From Malikia granosa (GTDB lineage: Bacteria > Pseudomonadota > Gammaproteobacteria > Burkholderiales > Burkholderiaceae_C), in contig NZ_PVLQ01000023.1 of assembly GCF_002980595.1 (NCBI RefSeq), positions 1-64,000 on the forward strand: a stretch of DNA of 64,000 nucleotides, in the 5' to 3' direction. The position numbers and the translations under genes are program-made. The stretch's first letter is position 1, and each line of letters opens with the position of its first letter. Shown piece after piece: positions 18,747 to 27,776 of the stretch. Under the pieces are notes generated by a model. It did no database searches. It had not been told where the DNA came from and worked only from the letters and a program-made list of their open reading frames with translations.

Positions 18747-20570
18747 TCACTGCGGCGACCATTTCAGGCCGAGATAGAGCTGGCGCCCCGGCGTGTAGTA
18801 GCCGTTGGCCAGCTGATAGTCCTTGTCGGTCAGGTTGTCGATGCGGGCCTGCAGCGTGAAGTCGCGCGCGAGCTCGGTGCTGGCATGCAGGTTGAGCCGG
18901 CCGTAGCCGCCCAGGGCAATCTTGTTGTCCTTGTCGTCGTAGCGCTTGCCCGACAGCTGCAGTTCGGCGCCCAGCTGCCAGCGCTCCAGGCGGGTATCGG
19001 CCGCCAGCTTGAGCTGCTGGCGCGCGCGACGCGCGAGCAGCTTGCCGCTGTCGAGGTCGCGCGGATTCTGCCAGTCGAACGAGGCGCTCAGGTTGAAGCC
19101 GGCGACCGACTGGGCGCCCGACAGCGTCAGGCCCTCGAGCCGGGCCCGCTTGGTATTGCCGTAGCAGCCCGGGTACTTGCCGCTGCCGTTGACACAGCTG
19201 CCCGGTCCGCTGACATAGTTGATCAGGTCATCGATCTGGTTGCGGTAGAGCACGACGCCGAAGCGGGTCGATTGCAGCGCATAGTTCAGGCCGAACTCGA
19301 CGTTGCGCGCCGTCTCGGGACGCAGGCTCGGGTCGCCATAGATGCTGAAGCGCTGGAACAGGGTCGGCGCGCGGAAGGCATTGCCCGCCGAGACGCTGGC
19401 ACGCCAGTTCGGCGCGAAGGCATAGGCATAGGACGCGCTGCCGGTGTCCTGGCCGCCGAACTCGCTGTCCTCGTCATGGCGCAGATTGAGCTGCAGCGTG
19501 TGCGCCTGGTGCCGCAGGCCGTAGCCCAGCGCCAGCGCATCCTGCGAACGGTCGGTCAGCACCGGCGTGGTGCTGCCGTTGTTGAGCCGGTCTTCGCGCC
19601 GCTCGAGCGCGGCCGTCAGCAACTGGCCGCCGATGCGGTATTCGTTCTGCCACAGGTAGCTACGCACCTGGGTATCGGTCAGATAGGGCGAAGGCTGGGT
19701 CTCGTAGCGGTCCTTGCCCTCGCTGAAGCCGACCCGGGTCGAATAGGCCTGGCTCCACTGCGACTGCCAGTTCAGGCCGATGCTCTGCAGGTGATGCAGG
19801 TTGTGATCGTCGGTGGTCTTGCTGGCGTCGTAGCGCGAGTCGGACCAGCTGTCGAGCATATTGGCCTCGACGCGCTGCTCGGGCGACAGCTGCAGGCCCA
19901 GGCGCGCATTGGCCGAGCGGTTCAGGTAGCCGTCGCGGTCCGGGTTGCTGCCGGCCTTGGCATTGAAGCCCGCGCTGGTCTCGCGCGTCAGGCCGAAGGA
20001 GTAGTCGAGGCCCTGTTGTGCGCCACTGAAGCCGGCGTCGAGCTTGGCGGTGCGATCGCTGCCCAGGCCCAGGCCGAGATAGGGGGTGAAAGGGCCCTCG
20101 CCCTTGCGGGTGAAGATCTGCACCACGCCCGCGATCGCATCCGAGCCATAGATAGCGCCGGCCGGACCGCGCAGCACCTCGATGCGGTCGATCTGCGCCA
20201 GCGGGATCACCTCCCAGGGCGCGCCGCCGGTGGACTGGGAGTCGATGCGCACGCCGTCGAGGTAGACCGCGGTGAAGCGGGTATCGGCGCCGCGCAGGAA
20301 GACGCTGGTCGTGCTGGCGCTGCCGCCGTTGCGCGAGAACTCGACCCCCGGCAGGCGCGCGAGCAGATCGGCCAGGCCGGTCGCGCCGCTGCGCTCGATC
20401 TGCTCGCGGTCGATCAGGCTGACATCGGCGACGACATCGGTCAGCGGCTGGGCGACGCGCGCCGCGGTCACGACGACTGGAGCGAGCTGGGATTGCGCAA
20501 AGACGGGAAATGCCGCGGCCAGCGCCAGGTTGAGCACGGCCAGGCGTGCAGGGGAACTGCTGAACTTCAT
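18747..20570 (-). CDS. btuB: TonB-dependent vitamin B12 receptor BtuB
   Basis: Outer-membrane corrinoid receptor, 607 residues. Signal peptide at about residues 1-25 (ending VFAQS), a TonB-box-like region PVVVTAARV near 31, a plug domain with LPGVEFSRNGGSAS and IEVLRGPAGAIYGSDAIAGV, and a beta-barrel ending in a terminal aromatic-rich strand (YLGLKWSPQ). It is the first gene after the cobalamin riboswitch, and so probably the most directly controlled gene of the operon. Confidence 0.94.
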   Translation of the reverse strand: MKFSSSPARLAVLNLALAAAFPVFAQSQLAPVVVTAARVAQPLTDVVADVSLIDREQIERSGATGLADLLARLPGVEFSRNGGSASTTSVFLRGADTRFTAVYLDGVRIDSQSTGGAPWEVIPLAQIDRIEVLRGPAGAIYGSDAIAGVVQIFTRKGEGPFTPYLGLGLGSDRTAKLDAGFSGAQQGLDYSFGLTRETSAGFNAKAGSNPDRDGYLNRSANARLGLQLSPEQRVEANMLDSWSDSRYDASKTTDDHNLHHLQSIGLNWQSQWSQAYSTRVGFSEGKDRYETQPSPYLTDTQVRSYLWQNEYRIGGQLLTAALERREDRLNNGSTTPVLTDRSQDALALGYGLRHQAHTLQLNLRHDEDSEFGGQDTGSASYAYAFAPNWRASVSAGNAFRAPTLFQRFSIYGDPSLRPETARNVEFGLNYALQSTRFGVVLYRNQIDDLINYVSGPGSCVNGSGKYPGCYGNTKRARLEGLTLSGAQSVAGFNLSASFDWQNPRDLDSGKLLARRARQQLKLAADTRLERWQLGAELQLSGKRYDDKDNKIALGGYGRLNLHASTELARDFTLQARIDNLTDKDYQLANGYYTPGRQLYLGLKWSPQ

Positions 20571-20651
20571 GGAATGGAACGGAAACGGATGCCCTCACCG
20601 CCTTCCCCGACGGTGCCTGAGCGTGACAGCCGCGCCTAGGCGCGACCACTT

Positions 20652-20862
20652 CGTTGGCCGGTATCCGGGCTGGCGGAGACAACCTTCATCGCCTTCCCAG
20701 GCGCACGAAGCGCCCAGTGGCTGGGAGATGAAAGCGGAGCCGGAAGGCTCGTCCGCTTACCGTTGCGGGGGCAGCGCTGGTTAAGAATCTGCCATGCGGC
20801 CGACTCCCCCCAGCTTCCCGTTGAACTGCCGCGCATGAACTGTGCAGCGAGCACCAACATGC
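20652..20862 (-). promoter_or_regulatory. Cobalamin (B12) riboswitch
   Basis: On the minus strand, in order: a TTGGTGC-like segment near 20855, GGGAAGC near 20818, the conserved core GCTGCCCCCGCAACGGTAAG near 20770, AGCCACTGGGCG (B12-box side) near 20714, TGGGAAGGCGATG near 20697, and AGCCCGGATACCGGCC near 20664. This is the order of a class-I cobalamin riboswitch. The btuB ATG lies about 80 bases further on. It should lower expression of btuB and the cob operon when adenosylcobalamin is abundant. Confidence 0.88.
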
Positions 20863-20905
20863 AACATTCTACCCAGCTTGCACAGTCCGGACCTAAAATC
20901 GAAGC

Positions 20906-21121
20906 ATGTCCTCTCAGACCCAGATAGACCAGATCGCAGACCGCGTCGAGCGGCTGCTGCTGCGCCATGCCGAACTGCAGTTGCGCAATCGCGAGCTCGA
21001 ACGCGAGCTCGAGCAGCTCGGGCAGGAGCGCGACGCGCTGCGCCAGCGCCTGCAGCTCGCCACCGGGCGACTGGATGCCCTGCTTGAACAACTGCCGCTT
21101 CCCGTGGGAGACGAAGAATGA
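20906..21121 (+). CDS. ZapB-like coiled-coil protein
   Basis: A 71-residue, highly charged protein that is nearly all predicted coiled coil (residues about 8-60 with Leu heptads). Small proteins of this kind commonly precede zapA in betaproteobacteria and are thought to be Z-ring-associated, like ZapB. The stop overlaps the zapA start (ATGA). It diverges from the B12 riboswitch transcript. Confidence 0.75.
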   Translation: MSSQTQIDQIADRVERLLLRHAELQLRNRELERELEQLGQERDALRQRLQLATGRLDALLEQLPLPVGDEE

Positions 21122-21432
21122 GCCAGCGCAACGCCAGTCAGAAGCTCGAGGTCCAGATCATGGGACAGAGCTACACCCTGTCCTGCCCCGAGGGGGGAGC
21201 GGCCGCCCTGCAAGACGCCGTCGACAAGGTCGATGCCACCATGTGCGCGATCCGCGACGCCGGCCGCATCAAGTCGCGCGACCGCATCGCCGTGCTGGCC
21301 TGCCTCAACATCGCCCACGAGCTCGGCCAGGGCCAGGCCGAGGCCAGCCACCAGCAACGCCTCGGCAGCCTGCTCGAGCGGCTCGACCAGGCCCTGGCGA
21401 GCAACGACAGCCCGGAGCCGGCGACGCGCTGA
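21118..21432 (+). CDS. zapA: Cell division protein ZapA
   Basis: FtsZ-ring stabiliser of 104 residues. The N-terminal domain has LEVQIMGQSYTLSCPEG, followed by a helix with VDATMCAIRDAGRIKSRDRIAVLACLNIAHEL, the ZapA core, and then a coiled-coil tail. It is coupled to the upstream coiled-coil gene and followed by a terminator and 6S RNA, a conserved zapA-ssrS order in proteobacteria. Confidence 0.92.
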   Translation: MSQRNASQKLEVQIMGQSYTLSCPEGGAAALQDAVDKVDATMCAIRDAGRIKSRDRIAVLACLNIAHELGQGQAEASHQQRLGSLLERLDQALASNDSPEPATR

Positions 21433-21434
21433 AG

Positions 21435-21458
21435 ACCGGCACACCAAGGCCGGTTTTG
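21435..21458 (+). terminator. Intrinsic terminator after zapA
   Basis: Inverted repeat ACCGGC (21435-21440) and GCCGGT (21449-21454) followed by TTTTG, three bases after the zapA stop and just before the 6S RNA. Confidence 0.6.
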
Positions 21459-21471
21459 CCCTTACAATGGG

Positions 21472-21649
21472 GCTGTCTGCTGCCATGGTCGGGCTTTATA
21501 TTTCCTTGAACCAATGCTCTCTGAGCCCGGGCTTGGTACATTGCGCAGCTGGTGCGAGCGTCTCGCGTCAGATGAACCCGAAGCTGCGTTGCCCTCGCCC
21601 CCCTGAACCCCTCCGTTCAGGATGACGGTCCGGCTTGGCAGCAGACACC
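21472..21649 (+). ncRNA. ssrS: 6S RNA
   Basis: About 178 bases. The ends close with a perfect 12-bp stem, TGTCTGCTGCCA (21474-21485) pairing with TGGCAGCAGACA (21636-21647). The centre holds the promoter-mimic region, with a CCTTGAACCAATGCTC strand and a partner GAGCCCGGGCTTGGTACATT. Location directly after zapA is the classical ssrS position. A -10-like TTACAAT lies about 8 bases before the 5' end. The RNA should bind the sigma-70 holoenzyme in stationary phase. Confidence 0.85.
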
Positions 21650-21935
21650 CTCATTTTCGGCCTGTGCGCCCAGCCCAGCGGCCTGCCTGCCCCTCCCTCT
21701 GCCCCAGACCTGGACCGCACCGATGACGTGCGGCTTGGCCTGCCATTGGCCAATCGGTCTTGCAGGCCTGCCACCCTGGTGCAGCCGCCGCTCGAAGCGC
21801 CATTGCCAGGGCAAAAAATCCCGGATTTGCCCCGGGTCGGCTAGGAAAAGCCCTGCTTTGCGTTTAGCATTCCACCACTCGCTCGCAGCCCTGCTGCCCG
21901 CGGAAACAGAATCAACCTCCACAAGGATTTGCTCT

Positions 21936-22241
21936 ATGGCAACTGCAAAGAAAGCCCCCACCCAGACAGCTGTTGCTGCGCCCGCCGCCAAGCGCACCCC
22001 GAACGCCGCGTTCATGAAGGCCATGACGCCCAGCGCCGCGCTCGCAGCCATCGTGGGTGCTGCTGCCCTGCCGCGCACCGAAGTCACCAAGAAGGTCTGG
22101 GAATACATCAAGAAGCACGACCTGCAAGACAGCGCCAACCGTCGCAACATCAATGCCGACGCCAAGCTCAAGCCGATCTTCAAGAAGGATCAGGTCTCGA
22201 TGTTCGAGATGACCAAGCTGATCAACGAGCACCTGTCCTGA
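21936..22241 (+). CDS. SWIB/MDM2-domain protein
   Basis: A 101-residue basic protein. The first 25 residues are a Lys/Ala/Pro tail; residues about 30-100 form a SWIB/MDM2 domain (AALPRTEVTKKVWEYIKKHDLQD, then RRNINADAKLKPIF). Bacterial stand-alone SWIB proteins are common in this group and are presumed DNA- or chromatin-associated; their role is not known. AAGGA lies ten bases before the ATG. A terminator follows. Confidence 0.88.
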   Translation: MATAKKAPTQTAVAAPAAKRTPNAAFMKAMTPSAALAAIVGAAALPRTEVTKKVWEYIKKHDLQDSANRRNINADAKLKPIFKKDQVSMFEMTKLINEHLS

Positions 22242-22262
22242 GCAGCTCGCGATTCAAGCAAG

Positions 22263-22287
22263 AAACCGACCCCAGGGTCGGTTTTTT
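22263..22287 (+). terminator. Terminator of the SWIB gene
   Basis: AAACCGACCC and GGGTCGGTTT form a hairpin followed by T residues, about 22 bases after the stop codon. Confidence 0.8.
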
Positions 22288-22338
22288 CATGCCTGTCGCT
22301 ATCCGCTGCTGCTGCCGCGGCGCGCGGGGCCGCCTGGC

Positions 22339-23598
22339 TCAGGCCCGCGCCAGCGTGCGCCGCCCCACCCCGAGCGCCACGAATACCGCGAGAAGGAGCA
22401 CCAGGCCGGCAGCCGCCAGCGTGGCCTCGTAATGACCATGGTCCATCAGGGTACCGAACAGCAGCGGCGACAGCGCCAGGCCGGCATCCAGGCCCGAATA
22501 GACGGTGCCGTAGATGCGGCCGGTCGCGCCAGGCGGAGTTGCGCGCTTGATCATCATGTCGCGGCTCGGGCCGCCGATGCCGACCGCCGCTCCGGTCGCG
22601 GCCAGGGCCACCATGGTGCCGGTCGCGCCGAGCCAGCCGCTGGCACACAACAGCAGCAGCAAGGCACCGCCGCTCATGCAAACCGCCACGACCTGCTCGC
22701 TGCGCCTGGCGCGCGCGGCGATGAAGCCGCCGGCCAGCATGCCGGCGGCACCGCACAGCATGTAGGCCGTCAGCGTGGTCGAGGCCGCCTGCAGGCTCAC
22801 GCCATGCAGCGCGCGCAGGATCGAGACCGAGAAGGTGTGCACCACGGCCAGCGTCATGGTGGTCAGCAGGAAGAAGGCAAAGCACCACCAGACCACGGGC
22901 AGGCGCAGGAAATCGAACTCGCCCTCGACGGCCGGCCTGCCGTCAGCCCTGCGGGCGCCCCGGCCCACCGGAGCAGCCGGCCTCGGGGCGGCCGCCACCG
23001 TCGCCAGGTGCTGGCGTTGCCAGACCAGCAGCGCCAGCACCACCGCGTACAGCAGCAAGGCGGCCAGGCAGGCCAGGCGCCAGTTGCTCGAGGCCGCCAC
23101 ACCGACCAGCAGGGCCGAGCTCAGCGCCCAGCCCAGGTTGCCCGACAAGCCGTGCATGCTGTAGGCGTGGCCGAGGCGCGGCGCCGACACGCGCTGGTTC
23201 AGGATCGAGAAATCGACCGGGTGGAAGGGGGCATTGCCCAGGCCGGCGAGCAGCGCCGACAGCAGCAGGCCGGCATAGCCCTGGGCCAGCGCCGCCGACA
23301 GGGCTGCGCCCATGAACAGCACGATCGAGCCAAACAGCACCGGGCGCGCGCCGACCCGGTCGACGACAAAGCCCGACAGGGCCTGGCCCAGCCCCGAGAC
23401 GGCGAAGAACAGCGTCATCAGCCCGCCGAGCTCGGAAAACGACAGGCCGAAGTCGCGCTGCAGGAAGGGAAACAGGCCCGGCAGCAGCAGGTGGGAGAAA
23501 TGCGACATCGCGTGCGCGAGCCCGACCAGGGCCATGACGGTCGCGTCGGTGCGCCAGATCAGCGCCTCGGAGGCGCCGGATTGAAGGGGTTGACTCAT
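22339..23598 (-). CDS. MFS transporter (Fsr-like)
   Basis: A 12-helix major facilitator of about 419 residues. The early segment LAHAMSHFSHLLLPGLFPFL followed by FGLSFSELGGLMT resembles the fosmidomycin-resistance (Fsr) type, and FHPVDFSILNQRV lies in the fourth helix area. A Pro/Arg-rich loop at about 205-230 joins the two halves. The start at 23598 is favoured over 23661, which adds an unconserved leader. It diverges from the dehydrogenase gene. Substrate unknown. Confidence 0.82.
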   Translation of the reverse strand: MSQPLQSGASEALIWRTDATVMALVGLAHAMSHFSHLLLPGLFPFLQRDFGLSFSELGGLMTLFFAVSGLGQALSGFVVDRVGARPVLFGSIVLFMGAALSAALAQGYAGLLLSALLAGLGNAPFHPVDFSILNQRVSAPRLGHAYSMHGLSGNLGWALSSALLVGVAASSNWRLACLAALLLYAVVLALLVWQRQHLATVAAAPRPAAPVGRGARRADGRPAVEGEFDFLRLPVVWWCFAFFLLTTMTLAVVHTFSVSILRALHGVSLQAASTTLTAYMLCGAAGMLAGGFIAARARRSEQVVAVCMSGGALLLLLCASGWLGATGTMVALAATGAAVGIGGPSRDMMIKRATPPGATGRIYGTVYSGLDAGLALSPLLFGTLMDHGHYEATLAAAGLVLLLAVFVALGVGRRTLARA

Positions 23599-23669
23599 GC
23601 CAGCGATATTAAGGCCGCACGACAGGAGGGACCGGCGTGGAGGGCCGATCTGCCGGCACAATATCGGCC

Positions 23670-24677
23670 ATGAACATCGTGATACTAGACGACTACCAGG
23701 ACGCCGTCCGCAAGCTGCAATGCGCCAGCAAACTGGAGCCCTATACCGTCAAGGTGTTCACCAACACCGTCAAGGGGGTGGGACAGCTCGCGGTGCGGCT
23801 GCGCGACGCCGACATCCTGGTGCTGATCCGTGACCGCACGCCGATCAGCCGCCAGCTGGTCGAGAAGCTGCCGCGCCTGAAGCTGATCGCGCAGACCGGG
23901 CGGATCGGCAACCATATCGACCTGGCGGCCTGCACCGAGCATGGGGTGGCGGTCGCCGAGGGCCTGGGCTCGCCGATCGCGCCGGCCGAGCTGACCTGGG
24001 CGCTGATCCTGGCCGCGATGCGCCGCATTCCGCAGTACGTGGCCAACCTCAAGCATGGCGCCTGGCAGCAGTCGGGACTCCGGTCAGCGTCGATGCCGAG
24101 CAACTTCGGCCTCGGCCAGGTGCTGGCCGGCAAGACGCTGGGCATCTGGAGCTATGGCCGCATCGGCCGCATCGTGGCGGGCTATGGCCGCGCCTTCGGC
24201 ATGCGGGTGCTGGTCTGGGGCAGCGAATCGGCGCGCCAGCATGCCCGGGCCGATGGCTACGAGACCGCCGACTCCAAGGCCCAGCTGTTCGCCACCTGCG
24301 ACGTGCTGAGCCTGCACCTGCGCCTGGGCGAGCAGACCCAGGGCTGCATCTCGCTGGAAGACCTGTCGCTGATGAAGCCGACCGCGCTGCTGGTCAACAC
24401 CTCGCGCGCCGAGCTGCTGCAGCCCGATGTGCTGGTCGCGGCGCTCAACCGCGGCCGGCCTGGCATGGCCGCGGTCGATGTGTTCGAATCCGAGCCCATC
24501 CTGCAGGGCCATGCGCTGCTGCGGCTCGAGAACTGCGTCTGCACGCCGCATATCGGCTATGTCGAGCGCGACAGCTACGAGACCTATTTCACTGCCGCCT
24601 TCGACAATGTGGTCAACTTCCTGCACGGCCAGCCGAGCCAGATCGTCAACCCCGGCGCGCTGACGCTGCGTCGTTGA
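23670..24677 (+). CDS. D-2-hydroxyacid dehydrogenase family protein
   Basis: NAD-dependent oxidoreductase of 335 residues related to phosphoglycerate dehydrogenase. It carries the Rossmann segment LAGKTLGIWSYGRIGRIVAGYG near residue 150, RAELLQPDVLVAAL, and CTPHIGYVERDSYE near 292 with the catalytic His. In the Rossmann loop the usual GxGxxG reads GIWSYGRIG, so the first Gly positions are partly changed. Substrate not predictable. Confidence 0.85.
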   Translation: MNIVILDDYQDAVRKLQCASKLEPYTVKVFTNTVKGVGQLAVRLRDADILVLIRDRTPISRQLVEKLPRLKLIAQTGRIGNHIDLAACTEHGVAVAEGLGSPIAPAELTWALILAAMRRIPQYVANLKHGAWQQSGLRSASMPSNFGLGQVLAGKTLGIWSYGRIGRIVAGYGRAFGMRVLVWGSESARQHARADGYETADSKAQLFATCDVLSLHLRLGEQTQGCISLEDLSLMKPTALLVNTSRAELLQPDVLVAALNRGRPGMAAVDVFESEPILQGHALLRLENCVCTPHIGYVERDSYETYFTAAFDNVVNFLHGQPSQIVNPGALTLRR

Positions 24678-24722
24678 CCCCTCCCCGGGGCGGGCCGGGC
24701 CGGGCCAGCCGCCCGCAAGCGC

Positions 24723-26708
24723 TCAGTCGTTGGTCGAGGCCCTGACCTCGGCCAGCGAGGTCAGTCCGGCCAGCACCTTCTCGATGCCGTCCTGGCGCAG
24801 CGAGCGCATGCCCTCGCTCAAGGCCAGGGCCAGGATCTCGGCCGGCCGCGCGCGCTTTTGCACCAGCTGACGCACGCCCGGGGTCGCGATCAGCAGCTCG
24901 TGCAAGGCCAGCCGCCCCATGTAGCCGGTACTGCCGCAATGGTCGCAGCCGGGGGCGTGATAGTCCTGCAGCATGCCGCCCTTGGCATGGCGTTGCCGCC
25001 ATTGCTCGTGCAGGGCCTGGGTGTCGCGCAGTTCATGGCCCGGCGGCAAGGCGCGCTGGTAGTCCTCGGTGATCTCGCGCAGGCGCGGTGCCAGCATCGG
25101 ACGCGATTGCCGGCAGCTGGTGCACAGCTTGCGCACCAGGCGCTGCGCCAGGATGCCTTGCAGCGAGTCGGCAAAGGAAAAACTGTCGACCCCGAGGTCG
25201 TTGAGCCGCACGATGGTGTCGGCGGCCGAGTTGGTGTGCAGGGTCGACAGCACCAGGTGGCCGGTCAGCGAGGCCTCGATCGCCATCTCGGCGGTCTCGG
25301 GGTCGCGCACCTCGCCGACCATGATCACGTCCGGATCGGCGCGCAGCAGCGAGCGCAGCGCCGCGGCAAAGGTCCAGCCGATGCGCGGATGGACCTGGAT
25401 CTGGCGCAGGCCATGCTGGGTGATCTCGACCGGGTCCTCGGCGGTCCAGATCTTGCGGTTGGGTCGGTTGAGCCGCTGCAGCAGCGAGTGCAGCGTGGTG
25501 GTCTTGCCCGAGCCGGTCGGCCCGACGCAGAGGAACAGGCCGTTGGGGCGCTCGATGAGCTGCTGCAGCTGCTCGAGCTTGTCGGGCGCGAGCTCGAGTG
25601 CCTCGAGCGGCACCACCCGGAAGGCGGTCAGCAGACGCATCACGATGTCCTCGAGCCCATGCGCGGTCGGGATCGTGGCCACGCGCAGCTCCAGCGGCAG
25701 GCCACCGTACTTGGCGAAGGCGATCTTGCCGTCCTGGGGCTTGCGCCGCTCGGAGATGTCGAGCTCGGACATGATCTTGATGCGGGCGATCAGCGCGTTG
25801 CGGTAGCTCGGCGGCAGCTCCAGGTAGGGGCGCAGCTCGCCGTCGATGCGAAAGCGGATCGCCACCTTCTCGCGCCCGGGATAGGGCTCGATGTGGATGT
25901 CGGAGGCGCGCTGGTGATAGGCCTCGGTGATCATCGAGTTGATCAGCCGCACCAGGGTGTTGTCCGACTGCTCGAGCGGCTTTTCCTCCTGCTCGGGCTT
26001 GCTGTCGCCGCCGGTCAGCTCTGCCGCGAGCATCCAGGCATCCTGCTCGGAGGCAGCCAGCGGGGCGGCTGGTCGCTCGCGCTCGGCGCGCGGCGCCGAC
26101 TCCTGCAGCGCCAGCTGGTCGGCCATGCCGATGCCGCGATAGGCCTTGGCGATCTGGGCCGGCAAATCGGTGCTGGTCGTGACCACCGGCCTGACCTTGC
26201 GCTGGCTGGTGAACTCGAGCTCCTCGAGGATGCGGAACTGCAGCGGATCGGCCATCGCCACCACCAGGGTGGATTGCCACTCCATCAGCGGCAGGACCCG
26301 CAGGCGGGAGGCCGTGGCAGCCGGCACCCGGCGCAGCGCGGCGGTATCGATCGGAAAGCGCTTGAGGTCGACGAAGGGATAGCCCATCTTGGTCACCAGC
26401 GCGAGCTGCAGGTCGGCGGTGGTGACCAGGCCCATGTCGAGCAGGATCTGGCCCAGCGGCATGCCCTTGGTCAGGGACTGGCGGTGCAGGGCCTCGGAGA
26501 GCTGCTCGGGCGTGATCTTGGCCAGGCCCAGCAAGGCCTCGCCGATCGGCATCGGCTTGAGCCGTGACTGCCACTCGAGCGCGGCGCGCAGGTCCTCGCT
26601 GCTGGCACGCACCGCATTGACCAGACTGACTGGCAGGGTATCAGGCGGCAAGCGGTCTCCTGGCTCGGACGAGGCCGATGGCACGAGGGTCGGCAGGCTT
26701 GGCGTCAT
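24723..26708 (-). CDS. GspE/PilB-type secretion/pilus ATPase
   Basis: A 661-residue hexameric ATPase of the type II secretion or type IV pilus family. The N-terminal T2SSE_N-like domain spans about 60-200; the ATPase core has Walker A GPTGSGKTTTLHSL, the Asp box, GEVRDPETAE (Walker B) and LSTLHTNSAADTIVRL (His box). The zinc-binding element has CTSC and CDHCG, but the two pairs are separated by an insertion of more than 50 residues. No other pilus or secretion gene is adjacent, so the machine it powers must be encoded elsewhere. Confidence 0.9.
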   Translation of the reverse strand: MTPSLPTLVPSASSEPGDRLPPDTLPVSLVNAVRASSEDLRAALEWQSRLKPMPIGEALLGLAKITPEQLSEALHRQSLTKGMPLGQILLDMGLVTTADLQLALVTKMGYPFVDLKRFPIDTAALRRVPAATASRLRVLPLMEWQSTLVVAMADPLQFRILEELEFTSQRKVRPVVTTSTDLPAQIAKAYRGIGMADQLALQESAPRAERERPAAPLAASEQDAWMLAAELTGGDSKPEQEEKPLEQSDNTLVRLINSMITEAYHQRASDIHIEPYPGREKVAIRFRIDGELRPYLELPPSYRNALIARIKIMSELDISERRKPQDGKIAFAKYGGLPLELRVATIPTAHGLEDIVMRLLTAFRVVPLEALELAPDKLEQLQQLIERPNGLFLCVGPTGSGKTTTLHSLLQRLNRPNRKIWTAEDPVEITQHGLRQIQVHPRIGWTFAAALRSLLRADPDVIMVGEVRDPETAEMAIEASLTGHLVLSTLHTNSAADTIVRLNDLGVDSFSFADSLQGILAQRLVRKLCTSCRQSRPMLAPRLREITEDYQRALPPGHELRDTQALHEQWRQRHAKGGMLQDYHAPGCDHCGSTGYMGRLALHELLIATPGVRQLVQKRARPAEILALALSEGMRSLRQDGIEKVLAGLTSLAEVRASTND

Positions 26709-26735
26709 GGTGCAGGCGAATGCCGGAAATGGCGC

Positions 26736-26957
26736 TTAGATGTGGATGAACCATTGAATCACATTCTTGGCAATGAAGCCCAGCATGCCAAAGGACAGCA
26801 CGAGAAACAGCACGAAGGTGCCGAACTTGCCGGCCTTGGACTCGCGTGCCAGGTTGAACACGATGAACAGCATGAAGATGATGAAGGCGGCGACGCCGAA
26901 GGTCAGGCCGAACTCGGCGATCTGGTCCTCGGTCAGGCCGAACAATGAGTTGTCCAT
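26736..26957 (-). CDS. DUF2788 small membrane protein
   Basis: A 73-residue protein with two hydrophobic helices (about 18-38 and 45-65) and the family-like start FGLTEDQIAEFGLTFGV. DUF2788 proteins have no known role. It lies three bases downstream of the DUF2189 gene and 27 bases before the GspE-like gene, so all three may be co-transcribed. Confidence 0.85.
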   Translation of the reverse strand: MDNSLFGLTEDQIAEFGLTFGVAAFIIFMLFIVFNLARESKAGKFGTFVLFLVLSFGMLGFIAKNVIQWFIHI

Positions 26958-26959
26958 CT

Positions 26960-27739
26960 TCAGCGCCCCTTCGCAGCCTGGGCCGCCACGGCGCTGAGGT
27001 CGCGGTAGGCGTGCCAGCTCGCGTGACCGAGCAGCGGCACCAGCACCAGCAGGCCGAGCAGGAAGCTCAGCAGGCCCACGATGACCAGGCCGGCGATCAG
27101 GCTGGCCCAGAAGGCCAGCACCAGCGGCTGGTCGGCCACCGCGCGCCAGCTCGCGCGCACGGCGTCCGACATCGAGCAGTCGCCATCCAGCAGCATCGGC
27201 AGGGTCATGACGCTGGAGGCAAAGATGGGCGCGGCCAGCAGGCCACCGAGCAGCATCCAGAGCTCGAACAGGAAGGGCGACTCCGACAGCACGACATGGC
27301 GCAGGAAGTCGACCACGGTGTCGATCGGCGCCGGCGCGAGCAGGACCAGCAGGCTGGCCGAGGTCAGGACCCAGCAGGTGCCGGCCAGGCCCAGCCAGAG
27401 GCCGAAGCTGACCAGGCGCGGGTCGCGGCCACGCCAGAGCGCGACCAGCTCGGACAGGCTCATGAGCCGGTCGCGCTCGAGCTCGCGGCTGACCGCATAC
27501 AGGCCGGTGGCCAGCACCGGCGCGACCAGCAGGAAGCCGGAGAAGGCACCCACCAGCAGGCCGAAATGGTGCTCGGCCAGCAGATAGAGCAAGGCGCCAA
27601 ACAGGCTGACGCCCAGGCCGTGGAGCAGGCCCGGCAAGGGGTGGCGCACGAAATCGCGCCAGCCCCGGCCAAGCCAGAACAAGGGAGAGGCCAGTGTCAC
27701 GCGGGACACCGGTGACACGCGGGCAAGCTTGTCGTTCAT
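26960..27739 (-). CDS. DUF2189 integral membrane protein
   Basis: A 259-residue membrane protein with about six transmembrane segments, beginning near residue 18 with WLGRGWRDFVRHPLPGLLHGLG, the DUF2189 hallmark, and continuing with FSGFLLVAPVLATGLYAVSRELER. Function unknown. The ATG at 27739 is preferred over 27847, which would add a leader overlapping the yejF stop. Confidence 0.85.
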   Translation of the reverse strand: MNDKLARVSPVSRVTLASPLFWLGRGWRDFVRHPLPGLLHGLGVSLFGALLYLLAEHHFGLLVGAFSGFLLVAPVLATGLYAVSRELERDRLMSLSELVALWRGRDPRLVSFGLWLGLAGTCWVLTSASLLVLLAPAPIDTVVDFLRHVVLSESPFLFELWMLLGGLLAAPIFASSVMTLPMLLDGDCSMSDAVRASWRAVADQPLVLAFWASLIAGLVIVGLLSFLLGLLVLVPLLGHASWHAYRDLSAVAAQAAKGR

Positions 27740-27776
27740 CGGATGGTTGATTGTGAGGGTGACAGCCCCGATTGGA

